Source: Sympetrum striolatum
Lineage: Eukaryota; Arthropoda; Insecta; Odonata; Libellulidae
Direction of reading: 5' to 3'
Assembly: GCA_947579665.1 (NCBI GenBank)
Contig: OX388350.1
Location: 28,801,393 to 28,865,392 of the forward strand
DNA length: 64,000 nucleotides
Part shown: positions 38,049 through 49,545 of the stretch, in pieces
Numbering within the stretch: the first letter of the stretch is position 1
How the letters are laid out: the number at the start of each line of letters is the position of its first letter
The notes under the pieces: generated by a model
What the model was told of the DNA's origin: nothing
The model's database searches: none
What the model saw: the letters and a program-made list of their open reading frames with translations, nothing else
Made by a program: the position numbers and the translations under genes

Positions 38049-39150
38049 GGATACAAATTCACAGCCTAAACTACAAGCGTCATTGATCTGAAATTTTTAT
38101 GACATATTGGCCATAACGTGAAACCCCTAGGAAAAAAGAGACTTTGATCCTCAGTGTCATAGGTTCGATTCCAGAGGGCCCCAAAGTCCCGATTTTTCCT
38201 GTTTGAATGCATTGCCGTGATTTTCGGGAATTAAAAAAAAATACTTTCCGGATAGGTAGAGAAGTAAAACTCAAGGTGCCTATATTTATGGTCTTGGACT
38301 TTCGAAAACATCAATGACTTTTGCAAAAGTTATCCTGGGTTCGATGCTAGGACGATGCAAAGATCTGCCCTTTAAAATACATGGGAGCCGTTTTTCATTA
38401 TTTTTTTAGATGCACTTATCGAAATGATAGGATGTTCGTGCTTGGCTGGAAGATGTATGGTACGAATAAGTTTTAGAAAAAAATTTTCATAAGACCGTAC
38501 TGTTCCTGGGTTCGAAGCCAGAGCACAATAACGTTTCTCTCATAAGGAATATAAAGGAAAAGTAGGACGTCATTTGAGGCAGTTGTAACCAATATTTCTG
38601 CTTGAATTTGCATACGCGGTTAGAGATGGTGTTTTTCTTTTGTGCTGCATAGAAAGTATTGCCTGAAAGACCCGGGTTCGATGCCGGGCGGTAAAAATAT
38701 CACCCATATATAATACTATGGGGTATCTTTTCATAATTTTTTTATGCATTTATCGATATGTAAGGGAGCTCTTGCTTAGATGGAAGATGTATATTAACAC
38801 TTTGTTTAAGAAAAAAAATAGATAAGACCATGCTGTTCCTGGGTTCGATGCCAGAGCACATTATAATTTCTCAAATAAGGAGTGTATGTGAATAGTAGGA
38901 CGTCGTTTGAGGTAGTTGCACCTAATAGTTTTGCTTGAATTTTTACACATAGTTTGATATGGTAATTTTCTATTTTGCTGCATAGTAAGTACACCAGGAA
39001 GACCGGGGTTCGCTGCCAGGTGATTAAATTGCAGCGAATTCTACGAATATTTTGAATTTTTTTTTTCTTTTGATGTCCGTCCCGATATGATGCCGATATG
39101 AAATTAGTGTTGTCGATCTGCTTGCAGTATGCAAGCTACATTTTACTCGT
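38049..39150 (+). repeat. array unit 13 (R), type B
   Basis: Inverted near-copy of unit 6, about 7 kb away; orientation is R from here to the array end. Confidence 0.85.
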
Positions 39151-39204
39151 ATATATGAATGAATCCGGAGAAGCATCTATATATAATAGATATATATATA
39201 GAGA

Positions 39205-40279
39205 GGATACAAACTCACAGGCCAAACCACAAGCGTCATTGACTTGAAATTTTTACGACATATTGGCCATAACGTGTAACCACCAGAAAAATTGCGATTT
39301 TGAACCTCAGTGTCATGGGTTCGATTCCAGAGGCCCCCAAAGTCCCGATTTTTCCCGTTTAAATGCATTGCTTTGATTTTCGGGAATTTTTAAAAAATAC
39401 TTGCCGGATAGGTAGGGACTTAAAACTCAAGGAGCCGATATATATGGTCATGATCTATCGAAAACATAAATGAGTTTTACTGAATATATCCTGGGTTCGA
39501 TGCTAGGTCGAGGCAAAAATCGGCCGTTTAAAATGCATTGTGGCGATTTTTAAGATTTTTTTTGGACCCTTTCCCGATGGCATGGAAACTTGAAATTCGG
39601 CAAGGGTTTATATATCATAAATATATTTCATAATAGAATTTTACATATTCGCTGAGGGTCCTTGGTTCGATCCCAGAGGGCCATTTGCACTCCACAATGC
39701 ATTTCTTATGGGGATAACGGAAACACATTTTAGGTACTTCCCGGCATGATATCGACTTCAAACTTTGTATGAAATAAGATGAAGTCCTAATAAGTCATAC
39801 TGTCCACTCGCAGCTACCAATATTTCCTGGGTTCGACACCAGGCGTCACTACAATCAGTAAATTATCCGATTTTTAAGAATGAATTTAAACCCCTTCCCA
39901 ATAATCTTAAAACATGTTATTAGGCATATAGATAGAGAACATAGAGACATTATAAAAACATGTTTTAGATTTCGTAGATCGTCCTTGGTTCGAATCCAGA
40001 GAGCCATTTAAATTCGTGAATATTAGAACGTCTTTTGAGGCAATTGTAGACCATATTTCTGCTTAAATTTTCACACTTAGTTAGAGATGGTTATGTTCTA
40101 TTGTGCTGCATAGTAAGTTCACAGTAAAGACCCGGGTTCGATGCCAGACGATGGAATTTCAGCGAATTTTAAGAAAAATTTCAATCCATTTTTTTCTTTT
40201 GATGGCCGTCCCGATATGATGCCGACATGAAAATAGTGTTGTCGATCTGCTTGCAGTATGCAAGCAACATTTTACTCGT
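39205..40279 (+). repeat. array unit 14 (R), type A
   Basis: First module like units 9-10, later modules like unit 18: mosaic composition. Confidence 0.85.
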
Positions 40280-40336
40280 ATATATCTATCTATTATATAT
40301 AGATGCTTCTCCGGATTCATTCATGGATATACCTAT

Positions 40337-40375
<39 letters not shown>

Positions 40376-40376
<1 letters not shown>

Positions 40377-41451
40377 GATACTAATTCACAGCCTAAACCA
40401 TAAGCGGCATTGACTTGAAATTTTTACGACGCATTGGCCATAACGTGTAACCGCCAGAAAAATTGCGATTTTGATCCTCAGGGTCATAGGTTCGATTCCA
40501 GAGGGCCCCAAAATCGCGATTTTCTCCATAAGAATACATGGCGGGGATTTTCGAAAATTTTTTTGAGGTACTTCCCGGAGAGAGAAAGAGTTGAAACTCG
40601 AGGGATCGCTAGATGCCGTTGATATCCAACGAAAATAAAAAAGACATCGCCGAATATGGTCCATGGTTCGATGATAGGTCGGGGCAAAAATCGGCCGTTT
40701 AAAATGTATTGCGGCGATTTTGAAGATTTTTTTTGAATCCTTTCCCGATAACATGGATACTTGAAACTCGGCACGTCGATAGATATCATGAATAAATTTC
40801 ATAATAAAATTTTATATGTTCGCTGATGGTCCTTGGTTCGATCCCAGAGGGCCATTTGCACTTCTCAATGCATTTCTTACGGAGATAACGGAAACAAAAT
40901 TTAGGTATTTCCCGGCATACTATCGACTTCAAACTTTACATTATACAAGAGCAAGTCTTTACAAATCTAACTGTGCATTCACAGCTTAAAACATGTCCTG
41001 GGTTCGACACCAGGTGTCTCTGCAATCAGAAATTGATCCGATTTTTAGGAATTATTTTGAACCCTTTTCCAATAATATAGAAACTTGAAATTCGGCATAT
41101 AGATAGAGATCATAAATATCTATCAGAAACATATTTTAGAATTCCACGATCGACCTTGGTTCGAGTCCCGAGAGGCATTAACATTCGTGAAAATTAGAAC
41201 GTTTTTTGAGGCAGTTATAGCCAATATTTCTGCTTGAATTTTCACACATAGTTAGAGATGGTGATCTTCTGTTGTGTTTCATACTAGGTTTACCAGTAAG
41301 ACCCGGGTTCGATGCCAGACGATGAAATTTCAGCGAATTTTAAGAAAAAATTAAATCCTTTTTTTTTCTTTTAAAGACCGTCCAGATATGATGCCGATAT
41401 GAAATTAGTATTGCCGATCTGCTTGCAGTATGCAAGCTACATTTTACTCGT
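40376..41451 (+). repeat. array unit 15 (R), type A; six dyads mapped
   Basis: Preceded by a long (GATA)n run (40335-40377). GGTTCGA dyads at about 40490, 40667, 40832, 40999, 41157 and 41305. T-tract at about 41357, hairpin then end. Confidence 0.88.
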
Positions 41452-41467
41452 ATATATATATGGATAC

Positions 41468-41528
41468 ATGAATGAATCCGGAGAAGCATCTATATATAAT
41501 AGATAGATGCTTCTCCGGATTCATTCAT
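41468..41528. repeat. perfect 61-bp palindrome between units 15 and 16
   Basis: Same arms and spacer as 30420-30480. Confidence 0.9.
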
Positions 41529-41559
41529 ATATATACCTATATAGATAGATAGATAGATA

Positions 41560-42664
41560 GGATACAAATTCACAGCCTAAACTACAAGCGTCATTGATCT
41601 GAAATTTTTATGACATATTGGCCATAACGTGAAACCCCCAGGAAAAAAGCGACTTTGATCCTCAGTGTCATAGGTTCGATTCCAGAGGGCCCCAAAGTCC
41701 CGATTTTTCCCGTTTGAATGCATTGCCGTGATTTTCGGGAATTTTTAAAAAATACCTTCCGGATAGGTAGAGATTTAAAACTCAAGGTGCCTATATTTAT
41801 GGTCTTGGACTTTCGAAAACATCAATGACTTTCACAAAAAGTATCCTGGGTTTGATGCTAGGACGATGCAAAGATCTGTCCTTTAAAATACATGGGAGCC
41901 GTTTTTCATTATTTTTTTAAAAGCACTTATCGAAATGATAGGATGTTCGTGCTTGGCTGGAAGATGTATGGTACGAATAAGTTTTAGAAAAAAATTTTCA
42001 TAAGACCGTACTATTCCTGGGTTCGAAGCCAGAGCACAATAACGTTTCTCTCATAAGGAATATAAAGGAAAAGTAGGACGTCATTTGAGGCATTTGTAAC
42101 CAATATTTCTGCTTGAATTTGCATACGCGGTTAGAGATGGTGTTTTTCTGTTGTGCTGCATAGAAAGTATTGCCTGAAAGACCCGGGTTCGATGCCGGGC
42201 GGTAAAAATATCCCCCATATATAATACTATGGGGTATCTTTTCATAATTTTTTTATGCATTTATCGATATGTAAGGGAGCTCTTGCTTAGATGGAAGATG
42301 TATATTAACACTTTGTTTAAGAAAAAAAATAGATAAGACCATACAGTTCCTGGGTTCGATGCCAGAGCACATTATAATTTCTCACATAAGGAGTGTATGT
42401 GAAAAGTAGGACGTCGTTTGAGGTAGTTGCACCTAATAGTTTTGTTTGAACTTTCACACATAGTTTGATATGGTTATCTTCTGTTTTGCTGCATAGTAAG
42501 TACGCCAGGAAGACCGGGGTTCGCTGCCAGGCGATTAAATTGCAGCGAATTCTACGAATATTTTGAATCCTTTTTTTTTTCTTTTGATCTCCGTCCCGAT
42601 ATGATGCCGCTATGAAATTAGTGTTGTCGATCTGCTTGCAGTATGCAAGCTACATTTTACTCGT
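41560..42664 (+). repeat. array unit 16 (R), type B
   Basis: Close to unit 17 and unit 13 along its full length. Confidence 0.87.
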
Positions 42665-42722
42665 CTATTATATATAGATGCTTCTCCGGATTCATTCATA
42701 TATATACCTATATAGATAGATA

Positions 42723-43828
42723 GGATACAAATTCACAGCCTAAACTACAAGCGTCATTGATCTGAAATTTTTATGACATATTGGCCATAACGTGAAACCC
42801 CCAGGAAAAAAGAGACTTTGATCCTCAGTGTCATAGGTTCGATTCCAGAGGGCCCCAAAGTCCCGATTTTTCCCGTTTGAATGCATTGCTGTGATTTTCG
42901 GGAATTAAAAAAAAATACTTTCCGGATAGGTAGAGAAGTAAAACTCAAGGTGCCTATATTTATGGTCTTGGACTTTCGAAAACATCAATGACTTTTACAA
43001 AAGTTATCCTGGGTTCGATGCTAGGACGATGCAAAGATCTGCCCTTTAAAATACATGGGAGCCGTTTTTCATTATTTTTTTAGATGCACTTATCGAAATG
43101 ATAGGATGTTCGTGCTTGGCTGGAAGATGTATGGTACGAATAAGTTTTAGAAAAAAATTTTCATAAGACCGTACTGTTCCTGGGTTCGATGCCAGAGCAC
43201 AATAACGTTTCTCTCATAAGGAATATAAAGGAAAAGTAGGACGTCATTTGAGGCAGTTGTAACCAATATTTCTGCTTGAATTTGCATACGCGGTTAGAGA
43301 TGGTGTTTTTCTGTTGTGCTGCATAGAAAGTATTGCCTGAAAGACCCGGGTTCGATGCCGGGCGGTAAAAATATCCCCCATATATAACACTATGGGGTAT
43401 CTTTTCATAATTTTTTTATGCATTTATCGATATGTAAGGGAGCTCTTGCTTAGATGGAAGTAGTATATTAACACTTTGTTTATGAAAAAAAATAGATAAG
43501 ACCATGCTGTTCCTGGGTTCGATGCCAGAGCACATTATAATTTCTCAAATAAGGAGTGTATGTGAATAGTAGGACGTCGTTTGAGGTAGTTGCACCTAAT
43601 AGTTTTGCTTGAATTTTCACACATAGTTAGATATGGTAATCTTCTATTTTGCTGCATAGTAAGTACACCAGGAAGACCGGGGTTCGCTGCCAGGCGATTA
43701 AATTGCAGCGAATTCTACGAATATTTTGAATCCTTTTTTTTTTTCTTTTGATGTCCGTCCCGATATGATGCCAATATGAAATTAGTGTTGTCGATCTGCT
43801 TGCAGTATGCAAGCAACATTTTACTCGT
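42723..43828 (+). repeat. array unit 17 (R), type B
   Basis: Close to units 13 and 16; minor substitutions and T-tract length changes only. Confidence 0.87.
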
Positions 43829-43876
43829 ATATATGAATGAATCCGGAGAAGCATCTATATATAATAGATATAGAGA

Positions 43877-44951
43877 GGATACAAACTCACAGCCTAAACC
43901 ACAAGAGTGATTGAGCTGAAATTTTTACGGCGTATTGGCCATAATATGTTACCACCAGAAAAATTGCGATTTTGATCCTCAGTGTCATGGGTTCGATGCC
44001 AGGGGGCTCCAAAGTCCCGATTTTTCCCGTTTAAATGCATTGCTTAGATTTTCGGGAATTAAAAAAAAATACTTTCCGGGTAGGTAGAGAATCAAAACTC
44101 AAGGAGCCGATATATATGGTCATGATCTATCAAAAACATAAATGAGTTTTACGGAAAATATCCTGGGTTCGATGCTAGGTCGGGGCAAAAGTCGGCCGTT
44201 TAAAATGCATTGTGGCGATTTTCAAGATTTTTTTTGGACCCTTTCCCGATGGCATGGAAACTTGAAATTTGGCATGGGTTTAGATATTATAAATATATTT
44301 AATAATCAAATTTTATACATTCGCTGATGGTTCTTGGTTCGATCCCAGAGAGCCATTTACATTCCTCAATGTATTTCTTACGGAGATAAAAGAAAAACTT
44401 TTTAGGTACTTCCCGGCATGATATGGACTTCAAAATTTGTATGAAATAAGATGAAGTCCTAATAAGTCATACTCTTCATTCACAGCTACCAATATTTCCT
44501 GGGTTCGACACCAGGCGTCTCTACAATTAGTAAATTAACCGATTTTTAAGATTGAATTTAAGCCCCTTCCCAATAATATTAAAACATGAAATTAGGCATA
44601 TAGATAGAGAAATTAGGTACAATTTAAAAACATGTTTTAGATTTCCTAGATCGTCCTTAGTTCGAATACAGAGAGCCATTTACATTATTGAAAAGTAGGA
44701 CGTCGTTTGAGGCAGTTGGAGCCAATATTTCTGCTTGAATTTTCACACATAGTAAGAGATGGTGATTTTCTGTTGCGCTGCATAGTAGGTTTTCCAGTAA
44801 GACCAGGGTTTGATGCCAGACGATGAAATTTCAGCGAATTTTAAGAAAAAATTAAATCCTTTTTTTTCTTATGAGGACCATCCCGATGTGATGCCGATAT
44901 GAAATTAGTATTGCCGATCTGCTTGCAGTATGCAAGCTACATTTTACTCGT
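43877..44951 (+). repeat. array unit 18 (R), type A
   Basis: One dyad has decayed (AGGGTTTGATGCCAGA near 44808; CTTAGTTCGAATAC near 44657). Confidence 0.85.
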
Positions 44952-45017
44952 ATTCATATATATATATCTATTATATATAGATGCTTCTCCGGATTCATTC
45001 ATATATATACCCAGATA

Positions 45018-46094
45018 GGATACAAATTCACAGGCTAAACCAAAAGCGTCATTGACTTGAAATTTTTACGACGTTATGGCCATGACGTGTAACCTCCAGG
45101 AAAAAGCCGACTTTGAACCTCGGTGTAACGGGTTCGATTCCAGAAGGCCCCAAAGTCGCGATTTTCCCCATAAGATTACATGGCAGGGATTTTCGAAAAT
45201 TTTTTTGAGGCACTTCCCGGAAAAGGAGAGAGTTGAAATTCAAGGGATCGCTAGAAGCCGTGCATATCCAACGAAAATAAAAAAGACATCGCCGAATATG
45301 GTCCATGGTTCGATGCTACGTTGGGGCAAAAATCGGCCGTTTAAAATGCATTGCGGCGATTTTGAAGATTTTTTTTTGATTCTTTCCCGATAACATGGAT
45401 ACGTGAAACTCGGCACGTGGATAGATATCATAAATATATTTCATAATCGAATTTTACATGTTCGCTGATGGTCCTTGGTTCGATCCCAGGGGGCCATTTG
45501 CACTTCTCAATGCATTTCTTACGGAGATAACGGAAACAAAATTAAGGTACTTTTCGGCATGCTATCGACTTCAAACTTTGCGTGATAGAATAACAGGTCT
45601 TTACAAATCAAACTGTGCAATCACAGCTTACAATATTTCCTGGGTTCGACACCAGGTGTCTCTGCAATTAGATGTTGATCCGATTTTTAGGAATTATTTT
45701 GAAACCTTTCCCATTAATATAGATATTTGATATTCCGCATGTAGATAGAAATCATAAATAACTTTAAGAAACATTTTTTAGTTTTCCAAGATCGTCCTTG
45801 GTTCGAATCCAGATAGCCATTTACTTTCGTGAAAATTAGAACGTCTTTTCAGGCAATTGTAGTCAATATTTCTGCTTGAATTTTCACACGTAGTTACAAT
45901 TGGTGTTCTTCTACTCTGCTGCATAGTTAGTTCACCAGTAAGACCCGGGTTCGATGCCAGACGATGAAATTTCAGCGAATTTTAAGAAAAATTTAAGTCC
46001 TTTTTTTTTTCTTTTTAGGACCATCCCGATATGATGCCAATATGAAATTAGTACTGACGATCTGCTTGCAGTATGCAAGCTACATTTTACTCGT
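45018..46094 (+). repeat. array unit 19 (R), type A
   Basis: Carries the ATTACATGGCAGGGATTTTC module variant shared with units 2, 3, 15 and 20. Confidence 0.85.
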
Positions 46095-46113
46095 ATATAT
46101 ATATATATAGAGA

Positions 46114-47189
46114 GGATACAAAGTCACAGGCTAAACCACTAGCGTCAATGGCTTGAAATTTTTACGACAAATTGGCCATAACGTATAACCTCCAGAAAAA
46201 TTGCGATTTTGAACCTCAGTGTCATGGATTCGATTCCAGAGGGCCCCAAAGTCGCGATTTTCCCCATAAGATTACATGGCGGGGATTTTCGAAAATTTTT
46301 TTGAGGCACTTCCCGGAAAAGCAGAGAGTTGAAACTCGAGGGACCGCTAAATGTCGTGCATAGCCAACGAAAATCGGAAAGACATCTTCGAATATTGTCC
46401 TTGGTTCGATGCTAGGCCGGGGCAAAAATCGGCCGTTTAAAATGCATTGCGGCGATTTTTAAGATTTTTTTTGGATCCTTTCCCGGTAACATGGATTATT
46501 GAAACTCGGCACGTCGATAGATATCATGAATTTATTTCATAATCGAATTTTACATATTAGCTTATGGTCCTTGGTTCGATCCCAGAGGACCATTTGCACT
46601 TCCCAATGCTTTTCTTACGGAGATAACGGAAACAAATTTTAGGTACTTCCCGGCACGATATCAACTTCAAACTTTGCATGTACAAAGATCAAGTCCAGAC
46701 AAATCAAACAGTGCATTCACAGCTATCAAAGAGTCCTGGGTTCCACACCAGGTGTCTCTGCAATCAGAAGTTAATCCGATTTTTAGGAATTATTTTGAAA
46801 CCTTTGCCAATAATATAGAAACTTCAAATTCGGCATATAGATAGAGATCATAAATAACTTTCAGAAACATTTTTTAGATTTCCAAGATCGTCCTTAATTC
46901 GAATCCAGAGAGCCATTTAAATTCGTAAAAATTAGAACGTCTTTTGAGGCAGTTGTAGCCCATATTTCTGCTTGAATTTTCACACATCGTTAGAGATGGT
47001 GATGTTCTATTGTGCTGCATAGTAAGTTCACAGTAAAGACCCGGGTTCGATGCCGGACGATGGAATTTAGGCAAATTTTAAGAAAAATTTCAATCTTTTT
47101 TTTTTCTTTTGATGGCCGTCCGGATATGATGCCGACATGAAAATAGTGTTGTCGATCTGCTTGCAGTATGCAAGCAACATTTTACTCGT
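46114..47189 (+). repeat. array unit 20 (R), type A, right edge
   Basis: Last unit; one dyad reads GGGTTCCACACC and another TTAATTCGAATCC, mild decay at the array edge. Outer end is the hairpin end, so both outer ends of the array are the same terminus in opposite orientation. Confidence 0.85.
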
Positions 47190-47690
47190 ATAATATATAG
47201 ATATAATAGATGGAGTAACTCATCCCTTGATAATATTGTACATTTGTACCACTATCCTCTATGTATTCTTTTATTCCGCTTTCAAATCTGTATGCTGATA
47301 TAGTTAATTTCTTTTCCTTGGAGTTGTCCTATTTAGCACAATAATTGAGAAAAATGATTGGTTTTTATAATGGCCAGTTTAGGTTAGTATTGACAATACA
47401 CATCGGCATACACTCAATCTATAATACTGTAAATGGTTTTATATATGAATTATGTTACTTTAATGTAAGATTCTGTAATAAAAAATTAATTACATTACTT
47501 TAGGTAGAACTTGTTGCTACAATTACATAGAGAATAGTAAATCTATGGCAATATCTATGAGTGATGTATAACAGTGTGGATTTAAAATGCAATCTCATTA
47601 CTAAGCAGCAAAAACGAATAAAACATAAGGAAAGCTTTTACATTGAAGATGATACTTGAAACTTTTGCTCATTTTTCAGCCAGTAATTTA
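47190..47690. other. AT-rich DNA right of the array
   Basis: Nothing recognised apart from a short TA-rich border. Confidence 0.4.
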
Positions 47691-49545
47691 AAAGTTTATG
47701 ATTGTGAGGAGAAAAAATTTATTTATTGATTTGGAGAATGTGTATGATAAGGAAAGCTGGAGTGAACTGTGGAAGTTTCTGGAGGAGAATGGAGTAGATG
47801 AATGATTTCCAAAGTGGCCAATCCATCCCCTAGGTGTGCTGAACCAATCCAATCCATGATGCTTGATGTAAAAGGATTTTTATCACATTGCCTCTTACCT
47901 TGATTTTTCAATTGAGTTTTACTGTATTCTAGGGATCAATCAAAGTCAGAAAATTGGCTAATGGAGTTTTGGTTGAAGTTTTCATTTTCCTTTTTTATAG
48001 TTTGGGGCAGTGATATGGATACTATGGCGATGGTATTTGAAGTTTGAAGTTTTAGCCATTTCAGTATTTATTTTCCTTTTTACTGTTCTCCTGATTTGGC
48101 CTGGCAGACAATATTATTTTTGCAGATGATTGCTTGCGGGCATGGTAATGTATGGGAATGCTTGTTTTCACAAAGCTCTGGAATAGATAAATGACTGATT
48201 AGTAGTGTAAAGTTAGTGAGAAAATATTTCAAAAAATGTCTAAAAATCATAATAAGGAGATGTCTTCTCCCCTTTTCTATGAGTGGAGCCCATGAGAATC
48301 CTTAATATTAGGAATTTGGAAATGTAGTAATTGTATTGATTGTCAAATTACCAAATGAGTTACTTTGTTTTTAGACAGTAGTATGGCTGCAGCTGAAAAA
48401 GGAATGGATTTAATGATAAATTTTGCTACAGTTAAAATTCTTAGAGAATGAATTAATTGAATGATTTTAACTAGAGAATTAAAAATGAGATAATTGAAAT
48501 GGTAGATAATTTTGTATACTTGGGTAGAATACTTCTCTCCTGGAGTGACATAAACCTTTTACCTATAAACTTAGAAAATGGTTGATGCATCTCATTTTGT
48601 AGAATATTAAATCCAGTCTATTTTGATTACTTTCAGGGTAATCAAGAGTTGTTAATATTAAGGACTAAGGAGTAATTTTTGACTCCAAATTAAATTTTCA
48701 CTTACATTTTTTTAATGATAAAAGCTAAAGCCTTATGAATATTGGGTTTTATTTTAAGATTTTGCAAAATTTTTGAAAATGTTAATTGTGTTATGTTACT
48801 ATTCTTCACTGTTGTTAGACCTACCATGTTGTCTCCCTTTTATAAAGACCGTAATCAAAGTTAAGAACTGGTGGAACAGAAATTTGTTTGATTTTTATCA
48901 TACTATTTCAAATTTTCCCATCTAAATTATTATGAAAGACTGTCTTTATTAAGTATGAAAACTGTAGAAACTAGGAAAAGAAAGTTTGGAATTGTTTTTC
49001 TACATAAATTACTAAACAACTATACAGAATCACCAGAGTTGCTCTCATTAATTGATATTAATATTCCTCAATGTTGTGTAAGAAATAAATATCCTTTCCA
49101 AGTATCATATCATAAAAACAACTTTTCATATTTTTTGCCTATATCAAGATTTATGAGAGATGCTAACACCGTTGATTTAGATTGGTTTAACTTCCCTTTA
49201 TAAGTCTCAATCTCGCCCAAATAAAGACGATTTATTATTATTTATACACTTAAAAGACACTTAAAAAACTTATCTCTGTAAGAATGTTTATTTTAAGTTT
49301 AAGAATCTAGTCTTTGTCAAATTTACTTTTTATATGTATGAATATATTTTTATGGATGTCTTTGTCATATTGAAATTTATTGACTTTTTTATTTCAGATT
49401 TTATTAGAAAACTTATACTGTGCATTTTGATTACATGTTCCTGCCATTTACTTTGTACAGTTAATGATGTACTATGATTTTTTGTTATTTTGACTGGTAA
49501 TTGGGTCTTATGACCTGCAAATAAATTATTATTATTAATAGTGTT
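47691..49545 (+). pseudogene. degraded non-LTR retrotransposon (reverse transcriptase, 3' end)
   Basis: Plus-strand blocks in order: FIDLENVYDKESWSELWKFL (47720-47780; family F-x-DLEKAYD, here the catalytic Asp is kept), ADNIIFADDCL (48108-48140; the F-ADD active site), KDLGVIFDSKLNF (about 48660; thumb), and a C-terminal tail (48955-49203) with RKRKFGIVFLHKLLNN and SPELLSLIDINIPQ, matching the C-terminus of Jockey/CR1/I-type elements. A TTATTATTATTA tail near 49530 fits a LINE 3' end. Many stops interrupt it. The first block may come from a different LINE, making this a composite. Confidence 0.8.

Larger units (their letters stand above)
24656..47189. repeat. 22.5-kb higher-order array of B-box-bearing repeat units
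   Basis: Twenty units of roughly 1.1-1.2 kb (one shortened to 0.6 kb), listed separately, in both orientations. In R orientation a unit runs GGATACAAATTCACAGCC..., through about six modules of 150-176 bp, to a T tract (T8-T10 then CTTTT), a perfect hairpin GCTTGCAGTATGCAAGC and the end CATTTTACTCGT. Every module carries GGTTCGANNCC flanked by complementary bases (for example CCTGGGTTCGACACCAGG). Other bases differ widely between modules. Two unit types exist: A (with GGAGATAACGGAAAC) and B (with GAGCACAATAACG or similar). Unit boundaries are TA/GATA microsatellite plus GAATCCGGAGAAGCATCTAT blocks. Recurrent short open frames (SGIEPMT) are by-products. The family is not recognised. Confidence 0.9.

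Noticed and set aside
24656..47189. Many short open frames with recurrent peptides such as SGIEPMT or ETRGIARCR, up to 159 codons (30424-30903)
   Set aside because: They are translations of the repeat dyads and adjacent module DNA, occur on both strands, start and stop at random module positions and cross microsatellites.
24656..47189. True tRNA genes suggested by GGTTCGANNCC motifs
   Set aside because: No acceptor stem, D arm, anticodon arm or proper A box surrounds them, and several loops have eight rather than seven bases.
24656..47189. CRISPR-like array (regularly spaced short repeats)
   Set aside because: Spacing is 150-176 bp, the intervening DNA is itself repetitive, and the genome is eukaryotic.
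24656..47189. Centromeric satellite as a firm call
   Set aside because: Module size and hierarchy fit, but defined unit termini, inverted units and a short array next to genes do not prove it; kept only as an analogy.
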